DNA of 32,631 nt from Betaproteobacteria bacterium (GTDB lineage Bacteria > Pseudomonadota > Gammaproteobacteria > Burkholderiales > SG8-39): the NCBI GenBank assembly GCA_005881575.1, contig VBCA01000029.1:1-32631 (forward strand). Direction: 5' to 3'. A program made the translations under genes and the position numbers. The notes beneath the pieces were generated by a model. It did no database searches and was not told the DNA's origin. It saw only the letters and a program-made list of their open reading frames with translations. Below, one piece after another: positions 1-10,649 of the stretch (positions are counted from its first letter, which is position 1; every line of letters begins with the position of its first letter).

Positions 1-439
1 TGTAGACCCGCAGCGCGCTCGGATTGTTGAACGCGACCAGCACGTGCCGCGACGGGATGTCGGTCGTGATATGGATGGGGCGCGTCGGCAATCGTATCGG
101 GTTGCTGTGCGGCGCGAGGGCCCCCGAAGCCGGATCGATTCGAAACGCGCTCACGTGATGCTCCGTGCCCACCGGCCCTGTCCCGGGTGCGCTGCTGCTG
201 GAAGCCACGTACAGATATCGCCCGGAGGCATGCGGCCAGGCGTACTGCACGTTGGCCGGCAGCGTCACCGAGGCGCGCTTGGTCAGCGCCGCAGCTTCGA
301 CGTCTACGTCGTAGTGCGTGAGCACCGGGCCGACGCTCGAATAGAGCGCAGACTTGCGCGGAGCCCCTTGAGCAAACGAAGAGCGCGGCGCGACGGCGGC
401 GGTCGCGAGCAGCGACGTGAAAGTTCGACGATCCATCAT
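1..439 (-). CDS. Exported beta-propeller / lactonase-family protein, C-terminus cut by window edge
   Basis: Read by hand on the minus strand, this frame is open from an ATGATG start to the left edge, about 146 residues, with no stop reached. The N-terminus has a twin-arginine-like signal (MMDRRTFTSLLATAAVAP, then SSFAQ as a cleavage region), so Tat export to the periplasm is likely. What follows (SALYSSVGPVLTHYDVD, ASGRYLYVASS, VSAFRIDPASGAL, PIHITTDIPSRHVLVAF) has the blade-like rhythm of the 6-phosphogluconolactonase/YncE-type seven-bladed propellers, where each blade ends with residues describing a displayed value. The start is supported by a G-rich Shine-Dalgarno run (seven G) just upstream. 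It is divergent from the Bug-type gene. The substrate is unknown, and lactonase activity is only a family label for many of these proteins. Confidence 0.72.
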   Translation of the reverse strand, partial: MMDRRTFTSLLATAAVAPRSSFAQGAPRKSALYSSVGPVLTHYDVDVEAAALTKRASVTLPANVQYAWPHASGRYLYVASSSSAPGTGPVGTEHHVSAFRIDPASGALAPHSNPIRLPTRPIHITTDIPSRHVLVAFNNPSALRVY

Positions 440-490
440 GATCCCCCCCTTTTTGAACGGTAATGTCGCCCCGGCGCGGAAAAAAGGCAG

Positions 491-498
491 TATACAAT
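491..498 (+). promoter_or_regulatory. Possible -10 element for the Bug-type binding-protein gene
   Basis: The run TATACAAT lies 36 bases before the start codon at 535 and resembles a sigma-70 -10 box. No convincing -35 is present at the expected distance, so this is a weak call. A good GGAGG ribosome binding site follows at 524-528. Confidence 0.35.
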
Positions 499-534
499 CC
501 GCACTCGGCCTTTGAGCGAACTCGGAGGACAGCC

Positions 535-1503
535 ATGAATCGCGTTGCCGCAGCCCTCACCGCAGCTCTCGCCGCGAGCCTGCTCGCTCTGCCGGCTCGA
601 GGCCAGCAGTACCCGAACAAGCCGATCCGCATCATCGTCCCCTTCGCTGCGGGCGGGACCTCGGACATCCTCGCGCGCGCGATCGGCCCGCGCATCACCG
701 CGGCCTGGGGCCAGCCGGTCATCGTGGAGAACCGCACCGGCGCCAACGGCAACGTCGGCGCGGACTACGTCGCCAAGTCGGCGCCCGACGGCGCCACCCT
801 GCTGCTCTCGGACGTCGGCGCGCTCGCCATCAACCCGAGCGTGTATGTCGACATGCCCTTCGACCCGGCGAAGGATTTCGCTGCCGTAGTGATGGTGTCG
901 TATTCGCCGCACGTGCTGGCAGTGCACCCTTCCGTGCCGGTCGGCAGCGTGAAGGAGCTGATCGCCTACGCCCGCGCAAATCCGGGCAAGCTCAATTTCG
1001 CCAACTCGGGAACCGGCGGCGCGCCGCACCTCGCGGGCGTCGAATTCGCCGCGCGCACCGGCGTGCAGTGGGCCTACATCCCCTACAAGGGCGGGTCGGC
1101 GGCAGTCACCGACGTGATCGCGGGGAACGCGAACGTGCTCTTCAACGGCATGCTCGCCACTTATCCGTCGGTGAAGGCCGGGCGCCTGAAAGGACTCGCC
1201 GTGTCGAGCGCTCGGCGCGTGCCTTCTGCGCCCGAGCTGCCCACGGTGGCCGAGACTCTTCCGGGCTTCGAGACCGGCTCCTATCAGGGCGTGCTCGCCG
1301 CGGCGGGAACTTCCCGCGCGGTCATAACGAAACTCAACGCCGAGCTCACGCGTATCCTGAATACCGACGACATGAAGGAGTTCCTCGCGAAACAGGGCAC
1401 CGAGGTGCGCGCCGGCACGCCGGAGGCGCTGGGCGCGTTCATCGTCAACGAGAAAGCGCGCTGGGCGAAAGTGGTGAAGGAAGCCGGCGTCAAGGCCGAC
1501 TGA
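535..1503 (+). CDS. Bug/TctC-family tripartite tricarboxylate transporter substrate-binding protein
   Basis: This 322-residue periplasmic solute-binding protein has a Sec signal peptide (residues 1-23, ending LALPARG-QQ) followed by the family hallmark YPNKPIRIIVPFAAGGTSD at about 26-44, where the glycine-rich loop binds carboxylate ligands. Later typical segments are VIVENRTGANGNVGADYV, YIPYKGGSAAVTDVIAG and LPTVAETLPGFE. Length is normal for the family (about 320). The start at 535 is chosen over upstream in-frame codons because it begins the signal peptide and has GGAGG six bases upstream. Members bind dicarboxylates, tricarboxylates, aromatic acids or amino acids and pass them to TctA/TctB membrane partners. 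None of those partners is in the window, so this is an orphan copy of the kind abundant in Burkholderiales. The ligand cannot be read from sequence. Confidence 0.93.
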   Translation: MNRVAAALTAALAASLLALPARGQQYPNKPIRIIVPFAAGGTSDILARAIGPRITAAWGQPVIVENRTGANGNVGADYVAKSAPDGATLLLSDVGALAINPSVYVDMPFDPAKDFAAVVMVSYSPHVLAVHPSVPVGSVKELIAYARANPGKLNFANSGTGGAPHLAGVEFAARTGVQWAYIPYKGGSAAVTDVIAGNANVLFNGMLATYPSVKAGRLKGLAVSSARRVPSAPELPTVAETLPGFETGSYQGVLAAAGTSRAVITKLNAELTRILNTDDMKEFLAKQGTEVRAGTPEALGAFIVNEKARWAKVVKEAGVKAD

Positions 1504-1522
1504 GGAAAAAGGAGCTCGAACG

Positions 1523-2062
1523 ATGAAGAACCCCTGCGCAACCGGGGTCGCATCCCTCGCGGCGATTCTCGCCGGCTGCGCCGCTCCGAACGTTGGAACG
1601 AATCCGCTCGTCCCCGAGAACCTCAACGTTCCGGCCGGGCAAACCCTGTCGCTCGTGTCACCGGCTACCGGCGTGCAGATCTACGAGTGCGGCGCCATCA
1701 AGACCGAGCCGCCGCGGTTCGAGTGGGTTTTCAAGGCGCCGGAAGCCGAATTACTCGACCTGTCGGGCCAGAAGATCGGCAAGCACTACGCGGGTCCGAC
1801 CTGGGAATCGAACGACGGCAGCAAGGTGGTCGGCGAGGTCAAGGCGCGCGACGACGGTCCGGCCGCCACCGCGATCCCGTGGCTGCTGCTTGCCGCAAAG
1901 TCGACCTCGGGCAACGGCGTATTCAGCCGCACGCAGAGCATCCAGCGGCTGTACACCGTCGGCGGGAAAGCTCCCGCGGGAGGCTGCAGCAAGGCGCAGC
2001 TCGGCAAGGAGGCGCGGGTCTCCTACAAGGCCACGTATTACTTCTACGCCACCAAGCCGTAA
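1523..2062 (+). CDS. DUF3455-family putative lipoprotein
   Basis: This 179-residue protein has a short lipoprotein signal with a lipobox LAGC (cysteine 19), so it is probably lipid-anchored in the periplasm. The body matches what I know of the DUF3455 family: an LNVPAGQTL beginning, a GVQIYEC motif near residue 50, FEWVFKAPEAEL, a W-rich middle (GPTWESNDGSKVVGEV), IPWLLLAAKS and a C-terminal YKATYYFY. The family is widespread in bacteria and fungi and has no established function. It lies 19 bases after the Bug-type gene on the same strand, with AAGGAG before the start, so the two may be cotranscribed. The downstream neighbour is convergent. Confidence 0.85.
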   Translation: MKNPCATGVASLAAILAGCAAPNVGTNPLVPENLNVPAGQTLSLVSPATGVQIYECGAIKTEPPRFEWVFKAPEAELLDLSGQKIGKHYAGPTWESNDGSKVVGEVKARDDGPAATAIPWLLLAAKSTSGNGVFSRTQSIQRLYTVGGKAPAGGCSKAQLGKEARVSYKATYYFYATKP

Positions 2063-2077
2063 CAGGCGGCCTGCGCG

Positions 2078-4309
2078 TCAATCGTCGTCGTCGCGGTCTT
2101 TCCTGCCGTGATGCTTCTTCGGCTCGCAGGCCGCCAGCACCTGGATGGCCGGGAGCACGCCGCTTTGCGGCGGCGGCACGCCGCGCGTCAGGCCGACCTG
2201 CATCAGGCGCGCCTCCTCGGTCGCGGCGTCTTCGCACAGGAGCAGGCGGTCCGCAACCATTTGCTCGAGGGCGTTCCTCAGCTTGCTGTGGTAGTCCGCG
2301 AAAGCGGGGTAGCGAAGCGCGACCGAGGGACGCGGATCGTTGGTCTTAGCACGGTCAGCCTCGGTTTTCGCGAACGGGATGAACTGACCCGAGGCCTCGC
2401 AGCCGTCGCTCGCCTGCGCTCCCCGCCGCAGCGCCCAGCCCGTGTAGGTGGCCACAGGCACGGTCACGTCGGGCAGCCGCACTCCCGCGATGTCGTTGCC
2501 GTCGCTGTCGGTCTTCGGTATGAAGCTCGGATAGATCGGACCGTTGCCCGGATTGTCCTGGTACGAGGGCGTCGTGAACGGGAACAGCGGCGGATTCACC
2601 GTCGCGATCCCGGTTTCGTAGAAGTTCAGCCCGTAGTCGAAGTGGTAGCGCGTGGTCTTCAGGCCCGTGTAGGTGACCAGCGGTCCCGGGCCGTCCGCAA
2701 AGGGGCTCGGAATGTTCGGGAAGCCCATCCCGGACTGCGGCAGCGGCGGCACGAGCGTGCCGTCGCGCAGCCTCGGCACGCGGCTATGCGGCGGTTCCTT
2801 GTGCTGGGTCGCCCACTCATCGAGCGCGATGAACAGCGCGCGCTGCACCGGCGCCGAATTCAGCGGATTGTCGGCCTGCTGGCACAGGCCCCTCGCCGGG
2901 GGAGTGCCTGGCGGGGTGCCGGCTGGCGTGGCGGCGGTGCCGTGCCGCATGCTCGACATGAAGTAATTGCGCGTGAACTTCGAATCCGGGAGATCGCGGG
3001 CGCCGTCCGGAGTCGTGTGCAGCAGCGATGCGGACTTCACCCAGTACTCGTTGGCCGAGTAGATCTCCACGCCCAGCGGACACGTGTCGGTCTTCTCGCA
3101 GCTCGCGTACCGGCTGTCGGTCTGGCGGGTGATCGGATCGAACGTGCGCACGTTCGCGAACGGGAACCGGCCTTCGATGAAAAGATGGTTCTGGCGGTTG
3201 CGCTCGGTGCGGCCGGTCTGTGAGAAGCGGTAGTTCATGTTGAGGCCGTTGCCCGCCGCGATCCACTGCATATGGCCGTCGAAAGCCTTCTTGCCGTTTT
3301 CGGTCTCGTTGAACCCGAGGTGGCGGAAGTCGTTGAGGAAGCGCCCGGGCTGCGACGAGATCTCGGTGTAGACGCGCTTGATGTGCCCGGCCAGCGGATT
3401 GGGGTTGTCTTTTTCGTCGCGCCTTTCGTAGCGCAGGAACTCCATCCAGTCGCGCACAGCGGCGAAGCCCAGGCCGAGCACCTTGGGATCCTTGGCGGTG
3501 TACGCGAACTCGTAGATATCGTTGGCGATGAAGCTCGACCCCACCAGGCTGATCGCCGTTCCGTCCGCGTTGTAGTTCCAGCCGGATGCGGAGACGACTT
3601 GCGGCGCGTCGTCGAGATGCACGCGATGGGTCAGCGTCGCCCGCGTCTTGTCCAGCGTCGCCGCCGGGTAGCTCAACGCGACCGACGCAGCCGCCGCCCC
3701 CACCACGATGTATTCGTAGGACGGCCCGGTAATCGTCCCCGTCGGATTCGCCGCCGTCGGCGGAAACTTGGCGATCGGCAAGTTGGCCGACGCGTTGAAG
3801 GTATCGAGTGTGCCAAGGGCCTCCCACCCGCTCCATACCAAGGTGTAGCCGCGCGGCATGAAGAACGCGTTCGCGAGCACCGCCGGGTCGGTGATCGAAC
3901 CCGGGTCGTCGCCGCCGCCCGAGACCCGGCCCAATGCGGTCCAGGTCTTGCCGCCGCGGTTGGGCGGCTCGTACATCATCTTGCCCGCGCCCTTCTTGAG
4001 GTCGATCGGCTTCAGGATGTAGAAGTTGAAGGAGTATTCGACCTTGCCGCGCGCGTTGCGCGGCGCGAACTCGATGTCGACGATGTCTCGGTTCTGCCGG
4101 TCATGCGGATTGACCTCGCCGAACGCCTTGCCGACGATCTTCTCGTACTGACCGACGCCCGGCCAAGAGAAGCCGCCGAACGTCGGCGACTCCGTGGCGG
4201 TGATCTGGATCTCGGTGATGCGGGCCTGCGTAGCCGGTGCCATCAGGACCGCGCCGGCGGCGAGCACGAGCGCGAGGTGGGTCCGGCGGGCAATTGCAGT
4301 CGCATACAT
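2078..4309 (-). CDS. Large secreted alpha/beta hydrolase domain protein
   Basis: This 743-residue protein has an N-terminal signal peptide (hydrophobic core LALVLAAGAVLMAPATQA, about residues 11-29), so it is probably periplasmic or secreted. It resembles the family annotated as alpha/beta hydrolase domain-containing protein (the Abhydrolase_10 type). Shared features are an N-terminal beta domain with YSFNFYILKP and YEPPNRGGKTW, GYTLVWSGWEAL near 155-165, and a nucleophile-elbow-like segment EISSQPGRFLNDFRHLGFNE in which Ser319 sits in the S-Q-x-G-R motif of the family. The natural substrate is unknown, and esters are plausible. The start has a strong GGGGGGAG ribosome site. The extreme C-terminus is a charged tail (KKHHGRKDRDDDD) that is unlikely to belong to the fold. 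It is convergent with the DUF3455 gene. Confidence 0.82.
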   Translation of the reverse strand: MYATAIARRTHLALVLAAGAVLMAPATQARITEIQITATESPTFGGFSWPGVGQYEKIVGKAFGEVNPHDRQNRDIVDIEFAPRNARGKVEYSFNFYILKPIDLKKGAGKMMYEPPNRGGKTWTALGRVSGGGDDPGSITDPAVLANAFFMPRGYTLVWSGWEALGTLDTFNASANLPIAKFPPTAANPTGTITGPSYEYIVVGAAAASVALSYPAATLDKTRATLTHRVHLDDAPQVVSASGWNYNADGTAISLVGSSFIANDIYEFAYTAKDPKVLGLGFAAVRDWMEFLRYERRDEKDNPNPLAGHIKRVYTEISSQPGRFLNDFRHLGFNETENGKKAFDGHMQWIAAGNGLNMNYRFSQTGRTERNRQNHLFIEGRFPFANVRTFDPITRQTDSRYASCEKTDTCPLGVEIYSANEYWVKSASLLHTTPDGARDLPDSKFTRNYFMSSMRHGTAATPAGTPPGTPPARGLCQQADNPLNSAPVQRALFIALDEWATQHKEPPHSRVPRLRDGTLVPPLPQSGMGFPNIPSPFADGPGPLVTYTGLKTTRYHFDYGLNFYETGIATVNPPLFPFTTPSYQDNPGNGPIYPSFIPKTDSDGNDIAGVRLPDVTVPVATYTGWALRRGAQASDGCEASGQFIPFAKTEADRAKTNDPRPSVALRYPAFADYHSKLRNALEQMVADRLLLCEDAATEEARLMQVGLTRGVPPPQSGVLPAIQVLAACEPKKHHGRKDRDDDD

Positions 4310-4380
4310 GTGAACTCCCCCCTTTTTTTTTCGAGACGTCCTAGCTTACTCCTGTAAGACGCGATGAACCAGTCGGACGC

Positions 4381-4647
4381 TCATCGAAGCTCCATGTCGA
4401 TCTCGTCGACGTAGCACCAGCTCCAGCCCTCCCCCGGCTCGAGCGAGGTGATGATCGGATGCCCGGTCTTCCTGAAATGCTTGGTGGCGTGCCTGTTCTT
4501 CGAATTGTCGCAGCATCCGACGTGCCCGCACGCGCGGCACAGGCGAAGGTGCACCCAGGTGTCTCCCGTCGCGAGGCATTCCTCGCAGCCGTCGGTGTTG
4601 GGCGCGGCGGTCTTGACGGACTTCAAATGGGTGCATCGGGCAGGCAT
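4381..4647 (-). CDS. Stand-alone UBP-type zinc finger protein
   Basis: This 88-residue protein consists almost entirely of one UBP-type (ZnF-UBP/BUZ) zinc finger. Cys and His ligands are arranged as CTHL (residues 5-7), CEEC (21-24), CRACGHVGCC (about 37-46), then H53, H57 and H63, followed by the GEGWSWCYVDE stretch. In eukaryotic deubiquitinases and HDAC6 this fold binds the free C-terminal Gly-Gly of ubiquitin. Small bacterial versions are known from genomes but their ligand is not established. A GGAGG site lies about eight bases before the start. It is divergent from the TMEM175-type gene. Confidence 0.9.
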   Translation of the reverse strand: MPARCTHLKSVKTAAPNTDGCEECLATGDTWVHLRLCRACGHVGCCDNSKNRHATKHFRKTGHPIITSLEPGEGWSWCYVDEIDMELR

Positions 4648-4770
4648 CGCAGCATCCTCCGATTCTTCGAAGGGAAATCCGATTTACAAGGCATGCTAGC
4701 ACCGCCGGCCGCCTTGCACCGCGGACGAGCCCGGCACATACTCCGCGGCTATGAACTCGAGGCGCGACGC

Positions 4771-5355
<585 letters not shown>

Positions 5356-5360
5356 CGCCG

Positions 5361-5627
5361 ATGGAACCGGAGAAAATCAAGGTACGCGTGACCGAAACCG
5401 GGCAGACCCTGGACGTCGTCGTGTACAGCAAGCGCGCCGAGCGGATCGAGATCGTCCTCGGCGAAGGCATTCACAACGTCAAGTGCGAGCTGACTCCGAC
5501 GCGGATGGGCCTCTCCTACGCGGGAAGCGTGAGGGGGCGCGAGCTCGTCTACGAGCGCAGCCGCGAGCAGGTCCAGGCCGATCTGGACAAGCTCAACCCG
5601 AAGCTGCGCGAGCCCAGGCGGCGTTGA
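5361..5627 (+). CDS. Small protein of unknown function
   Basis: This 88-residue protein starts five bases after the TMEM175-type gene and is probably translationally coupled to it. I do not recognise a named family. It begins MEPEKIKVRVTETGQTLDVV, has a beta-rich first two thirds (RIEIVLGEGIHNVKCELTPT, GLSYAGSVRGRELVYERS) and a charged helical end rich in Gln, Asp and Arg (SREQVQADLDKLNPKLREPRRR). There is no signal peptide or membrane segment, so it should be cytoplasmic. Codon use and GC match the neighbours. It is convergent with iscX, whose stop lies 19 bases beyond. Confidence 0.7.
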   Translation: MEPEKIKVRVTETGQTLDVVVYSKRAERIEIVLGEGIHNVKCELTPTRMGLSYAGSVRGRELVYERSREQVQADLDKLNPKLREPRRR

Positions 5628-5645
5628 TCGGCATCGTAATCAACG
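5622..5645. terminator. Weak inverted repeat between convergent genes
   Basis: CGTTGAT and ATCAACG form a perfect seven-base stem around a ten-base loop, spanning the stop of the small plus-strand gene and the gap before the iscX stop. It could act as a bidirectional transcript end at the close of the isc operon. There is no clear U-run on either side, so the call is weak. Confidence 0.3.
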
Positions 5646-5646
5646 G

Positions 5647-5841
5647 CTACTTCACCTCGTCGATCCACGCCATCTGGATCGCCTCGAGGATCTTCTCGCC
5701 GCAGCGCTTCGGGTCGTCGTCGAACTCGTCGAGCGCCTGCACCCACTCGAACAGGTCGGTGAAACGCACGGTCAGTGGATCGATGTCGGGATATTTTTCC
5801 GACAGGGCTATGGCGATTTCGAGCGTGTCGGTCCATTTCAT
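5647..5841 (-). CDS. iscX: Fe-S cluster assembly protein IscX
   Basis: This 64-residue acidic protein begins MKWTDTLEIAIALSEKYPDI and contains DPLTVRFTDLFEWV and the C-terminal KILEAIQMAWIDE, all features of IscX (YfhJ). In E. coli IscX binds IscS at the frataxin site, can bind iron and modulates desulfurase activity. It is the last gene of the isc operon, and its ATG shares one base with the ferredoxin TGA stop (TGATG), which implies translational coupling. Length is standard (66 in E. coli). The longer in-frame reading further upstream overlaps the ferredoxin gene and is discarded. Confidence 0.96.
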   Translation of the reverse strand: MKWTDTLEIAIALSEKYPDIDPLTVRFTDLFEWVQALDEFDDDPKRCGEKILEAIQMAWIDEVK

Positions 5842-6179
5842 CACTTGATTTCCTTGACCATGTTGATGGTGTATTTCGGGATCTCGATGGTGAGATCGCT
5901 GTCCTTGACGATCGCCTGGCAGGACAGCCGCGAATTCGGTTCCAGCCCCCATGCCTTGTCGAGCAGGTCGTCCTCTTTTTCCTCGGAAGGAGCTAGCGTC
6001 TCGAAACCTTCGCGCACGACCACGTGACAGGTGGTGCAGGCGCAGGACTTCTCGCAGGCGTGCTCGATCTCGACGCCGTTCTCAAGCAGGTTGTCGCAGA
6101 TGGACATGCCCGGCTTCGCATCGATCACCGTGCCCTCAGGACACAGCTCTTCGTGCGGAAGGACGATGATCCTGGGCAT
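5841..6179 (-). CDS. fdx: ISC-type 2Fe-2S ferredoxin
   Basis: This 112-residue adrenodoxin-like ferredoxin of the isc operon has cluster ligands at Cys42, Cys48, Cys51 and Cys87, with the additional conserved Cys46 inside HACEKSCACTTCH. The same numbering holds in the E. coli protein. It delivers electrons during cluster formation on IscU, probably for persulfide reduction, and may interact with IscS. The C-terminal IPKYTINMVKE is typical. It starts four bases after the hscA stop and overlaps iscX by one base. Confidence 0.97.
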   Translation of the reverse strand: MPRIIVLPHEELCPEGTVIDAKPGMSICDNLLENGVEIEHACEKSCACTTCHVVVREGFETLAPSEEKEDDLLDKAWGLEPNSRLSCQAIVKDSDLTIEIPKYTINMVKEIK

Positions 6180-6183
6180 CAGG

Positions 6184-8046
<1,863 letters not shown>

Positions 8047-8061
8047 TTCAGGCTCCGAAAC

Positions 8062-8583
8062 TCACGTCTCTAGCTCCGCCAGCTTGTCGTCGATCTCCTC
8101 GGCCAGCTTTTCGTAGAACATCAGCATCCGGGTCGCTTCGGAGGCGGCTTCGTCGTCCCCGCCTTCGTCCAGCTGCCCTCGCAGTTTTTCGAGGATCTTC
8201 CCGCTCTCTTCACGCAGGCCGCCTCGCAATCGAACGAGGGCTTCGGGATCTTCGGACCCTGCTTCGATGCGCTCGCGCCAGGCCATCTGTTCCACGAGGA
8301 ATTCGGGGGGCATCGCGGTGTTCGTCTCGAACTCCGGATCCACGCCGCGCAATCGCAGAATGTAGACGGCCCGTTTGAGCGGCGACTTCAGGGTCTGATA
8401 GGCCTCGTTCACGCGGGTCGCAAGCTGCATGGATGCACGCCGCTCGAGCTCGGGTGCGGCGGCAAAGCGGTCCGGATGCACCTCGCGCAGCCGCTCGTGA
8501 TAGCGCGCTTCGAGCGCCGCGACGTCGACGACGAAGCGCGACGGCAGACCGAACAGCTCGAAGTGGTTCTGATTCAGGTTCAT
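8062..8583 (-). CDS. hscB: Fe-S assembly J-domain co-chaperone HscB
   Basis: This 173-residue protein has an N-terminal J domain starting NHFELFGLPSRFVVD and the invariant HPD motif at residues 36-38 (LREVHPDRF), then ATRVNEAYQTLKSPLKRAVYIL, followed by a three-helix C-terminal domain that binds IscU. It delivers IscU to HscA and stimulates ATP hydrolysis. The start at 8583 is chosen because the J domain begins immediately. The frame is open further upstream, but that extension would be coded by the terminator-like hairpin and the end of iscA. Length fits E. coli HscB (171). Confidence 0.96.
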   Translation of the reverse strand: MNLNQNHFELFGLPSRFVVDVAALEARYHERLREVHPDRFAAAPELERRASMQLATRVNEAYQTLKSPLKRAVYILRLRGVDPEFETNTAMPPEFLVEQMAWRERIEAGSEDPEALVRLRGGLREESGKILEKLRGQLDEGGDDEAASEATRMLMFYEKLAEEIDDKLAELET

Positions 8584-8598
8584 TCGGGTCCGGGATAG

Positions 8599-8621
8599 AA
8601 AAAAAGGGGCGTTCGCCCCTT
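8599..8621 (-). terminator. Intrinsic-terminator-like hairpin between iscA and hscB
   Basis: On the minus strand AAGGGGC (8621-8615), loop GAAC, and GCCCCTT (8610-8604) form a perfect seven-base, GC-rich stem, and the T-run from the end of the stem reaches seven T (8605-8599). This is the classical layout of a Rho-independent terminator. It lies in the gap between the iscA stop (8648) and the hscB start (8583). It would partly stop transcription inside the isc operon, or protect the upstream mRNA end. Confidence 0.75.
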
Positions 8622-8647
8622 CCGTTGTGCCGCGAGGCCGGGCCTCG

Positions 8648-8968
8648 CTAGACGTTGAACGACTCGCCGCAGCCGCACTCATCCTTCACGTTGGGGTTGT
8701 TGAACTTGAAACCCTCGTTCAAGCCCTCGCGCGTGAAGTCGAGCTCGGTGCCTTCCAGGAATTGAAGGCTCTTCGGATCGACGACGACCTTCACGCCGTG
8801 GCTCTCGAAGGTCCGGTCATCCGGGTTGACGGCGTCGGCGTATTCGATCCGGTAGGCAAGGCCGGAGCAGCCCGAGGTGCGCACGCCCAGGCGCAAACCC
8901 ACTCCCTTGCCGCGCTTGACAAGGAAATCCGAAACGTGGTTTGCCGCGCGTTCTGTAAGAGTGATCAT
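8648..8968 (-). CDS. iscA: Fe-S cluster assembly A-type protein IscA
   Basis: This 106-residue A-type carrier begins [20 protein letters not shown], with the three conserved cysteines at Cys34 ([10 protein letters not shown]) and Cys98/Cys100 (DECGCGESF). A-type proteins bind iron or clusters and take part in maturation of 4Fe-4S enzymes. Length is almost identical to E. coli IscA (107). It follows iscU by only five bases. A terminator-like hairpin follows the gene. Confidence 0.97.
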   Translation of the reverse strand: MITLTERAANHVSDFLVKRGKGVGLRLGVRTSGCSGLAYRIEYADAVNPDDRTFESHGVKVVVDPKSLQFLEGTELDFTREGLNEGFKFNNPNVKDECGCGESFNV

Positions 8969-8973
8969 GATTC

Positions 8974-9390
8974 TCAGGCCGCCTTCGCTTCCTTTTCAGC
9001 CGGCTGTTCCAGTCCGTGCTTCTTGCGGTAATCGACGATCGCCGCCTTGATCGCGTCCTCGGCGAGGATCGAGCAGTGGATCTTCACCGGCGGCAGCGCG
9101 AGCTCCTCGGCGATCTGCGTGTTCCGGATCGTCTCCGCCTGGTCCAGCGTCTTGCCCTTCACCCATTCGGTGACGAGCGAAGAGGACGCGATCGCCGAGC
9201 CGCAGCCGTAGGTCTTGAAGCGCGCGTCTTCGATCACGCCTTGTTCGTTGACGCGGATCTGCAGCTTCATCACGTCGCCGCAGGCCGGCGCGCCGACCAT
9301 GCCGGTGCCGATATGCTCGTCCGCCTTGTCGAAAGACCCGACGTTGCGCGGGTTCTCGTAATGGTCCAGTACCTTGTCGCTGTATGCCAT
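8974..9390 (-). CDS. iscU: Fe-S cluster scaffold protein IscU
   Basis: This 138-residue scaffold on which clusters are built has its ligands in place at Cys37 (GAPACGDV), Cys63 (YGCGSA) and Cys106 ([10 protein letters not shown]), plus Asp39, whose replacement stabilises the cluster in homologues. The LPPVK motif at 99-103 is the HscA recognition site. The C-terminal tail AEKEAKAA is slightly longer than in E. coli. It sits 34 bases after iscS and directly before iscA. Confidence 0.98.
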   Translation of the reverse strand: MAYSDKVLDHYENPRNVGSFDKADEHIGTGMVGAPACGDVMKLQIRVNEQGVIEDARFKTYGCGSAIASSSLVTEWVKGKTLDQAETIRNTQIAEELALPPVKIHCSILAEDAIKAAIVDYRKKHGLEQPAEKEAKAA

Positions 9391-9424
9391 GGTGTTGCTC
9401 CTAGATTTTGCCTATTCCTAATCC

Positions 9425-10633
9425 TCAATGTGCTGCCCACTGCACGGTATTCAAGTCCACGCCCTCCTTGTACATCTCCCAAAGGGGCGAAAGCTCGCGC
9501 AGCTTGCCGATCTTGGCGCGCAGGAGCTTGACGGCGTAGTCGATCTCCTCCTCGGTCGTGAAGCGGCCGATCGTGAAGCGAATCGAGCTGTGGGCGAGCT
9601 CGTCCGAGCGCCCGAGCGCCCGCAGGACATACGAGGGCTCGAGGCTCGCCGAAGTGCAGGCCGAGCCCGAGGACACCGCCACCTCCTTGATCCCCATGAT
9701 CAGGGACTCGCCCTCGACGAAGTTGAAGCTGACGTTGAGGTTTCCCGGTATGCGGCGCTCCAGGTCGCCGTTGACGTAGACCTCTTCCATGTCCTTGAAG
9801 CCGGCGAGCAACCGGTCGCGCAAGGCGCGGATGCGCTCGCTCTCGGCGGCCATCTCGAGCTTCGCGATGCGGAACGCCTCGCCCATGCCCACGATCTGGT
9901 GGGTCGGGAGCGTCCCCGAGCGCAATCCCCGCTCATGCCCGCCGCCGTGGATCTGCGGCTCGATGCGCACGCGCGGCTTCCTGCGCACGTACAGCGCGCC
10001 GATGCCCTTCGGGCCGTAGACCTTGTGCGCGGTCACCGTCAGGAGATCCACTTTCAATTTCTGCAGGTCGATCGGGATCTTGCCCGCGGCCTGTACCGCG
10101 TCGCAGTGGAAGATGATGCCTTTCGAGCGGCAGATCTCGCCGATCTCGGCGATCGGCTGGATCACGCCGATCTCGTTGTTCACCATCATCACCGAAACGA
10201 GAACGGTGTCGGGGCGCAACGCCGCCCTGAACTTCTCCAGGTCGAGCAGCCCGTTCTGCTCCGGGTCGAGGTAGGTCGCCTCGAACCCCTGGCGCTCGAG
10301 CTCGCGCACCGTGTCGAGCACCGCCTTGTGCTCGGTCTTCATCGTGGCAATGTGCTTGCCCTTGCCCTTGTAGAAATTCGCCGCGCCCTTGATCGCGAGG
10401 TTGTTGCCTTCGGTCGCGCCCGAGGTCCAGATGATCTCTTTGGAATCGGCATTGAGGAGCGCCGCGACGTGCCCGCGCGCCTCTTCCACCGCCTTCTCCG
10501 CCTCCCAGCCGAAGGCGTGCGAGCGGCTCGCCGCGTTGCCGAACTGCTCGGTGAGGAAGGGAATCATCTTCTGCGCCACGCGCGGGTCGACCGGCGTGGT
10601 CGCCGAATAGTCGAGGTAGATCGGAAATTTCAT
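9425..10633 (-). CDS. iscS: Cysteine desulfurase IscS
   Basis: This 402-residue PLP enzyme converts cysteine to alanine and gives persulfide sulfur to IscU and to tRNA thiolation pathways. PLP is carried by Lys204 in [10 protein letters not shown]. The catalytic cysteine is Cys326 in [14 protein letters not shown], in a long mobile loop as in group I desulfurases. EHKAVLD and the [11 protein letters not shown] segment with the PLP-contacting Asp are present. The C-terminus ([17 protein letters not shown]) contains the IscU-contacting end of the family. It is 16 bases from iscR in the same transcript. Confidence 0.98.
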   Translation of the reverse strand: MKFPIYLDYSATTPVDPRVAQKMIPFLTEQFGNAASRSHAFGWEAEKAVEEARGHVAALLNADSKEIIWTSGATEGNNLAIKGAANFYKGKGKHIATMKTEHKAVLDTVRELERQGFEATYLDPEQNGLLDLEKFRAALRPDTVLVSVMMVNNEIGVIQPIAEIGEICRSKGIIFHCDAVQAAGKIPIDLQKLKVDLLTVTAHKVYGPKGIGALYVRRKPRVRIEPQIHGGGHERGLRSGTLPTHQIVGMGEAFRIAKLEMAAESERIRALRDRLLAGFKDMEEVYVNGDLERRIPGNLNVSFNFVEGESLIMGIKEVAVSSGSACTSASLEPSYVLRALGRSDELAHSSIRFTIGRFTTEEEIDYAVKLLRAKIGKLRELSPLWEMYKEGVDLNTVQWAAH

Positions 10634-10649
10634 TTCGCGCGCGTCCCGT

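Noticed and set aside
436-1626. A 396-codon open frame on the minus strand opposite the Bug-type gene.
   Set aside because: The plus strand has a clear signal peptide and family motifs; this frame has none and crosses two genes.
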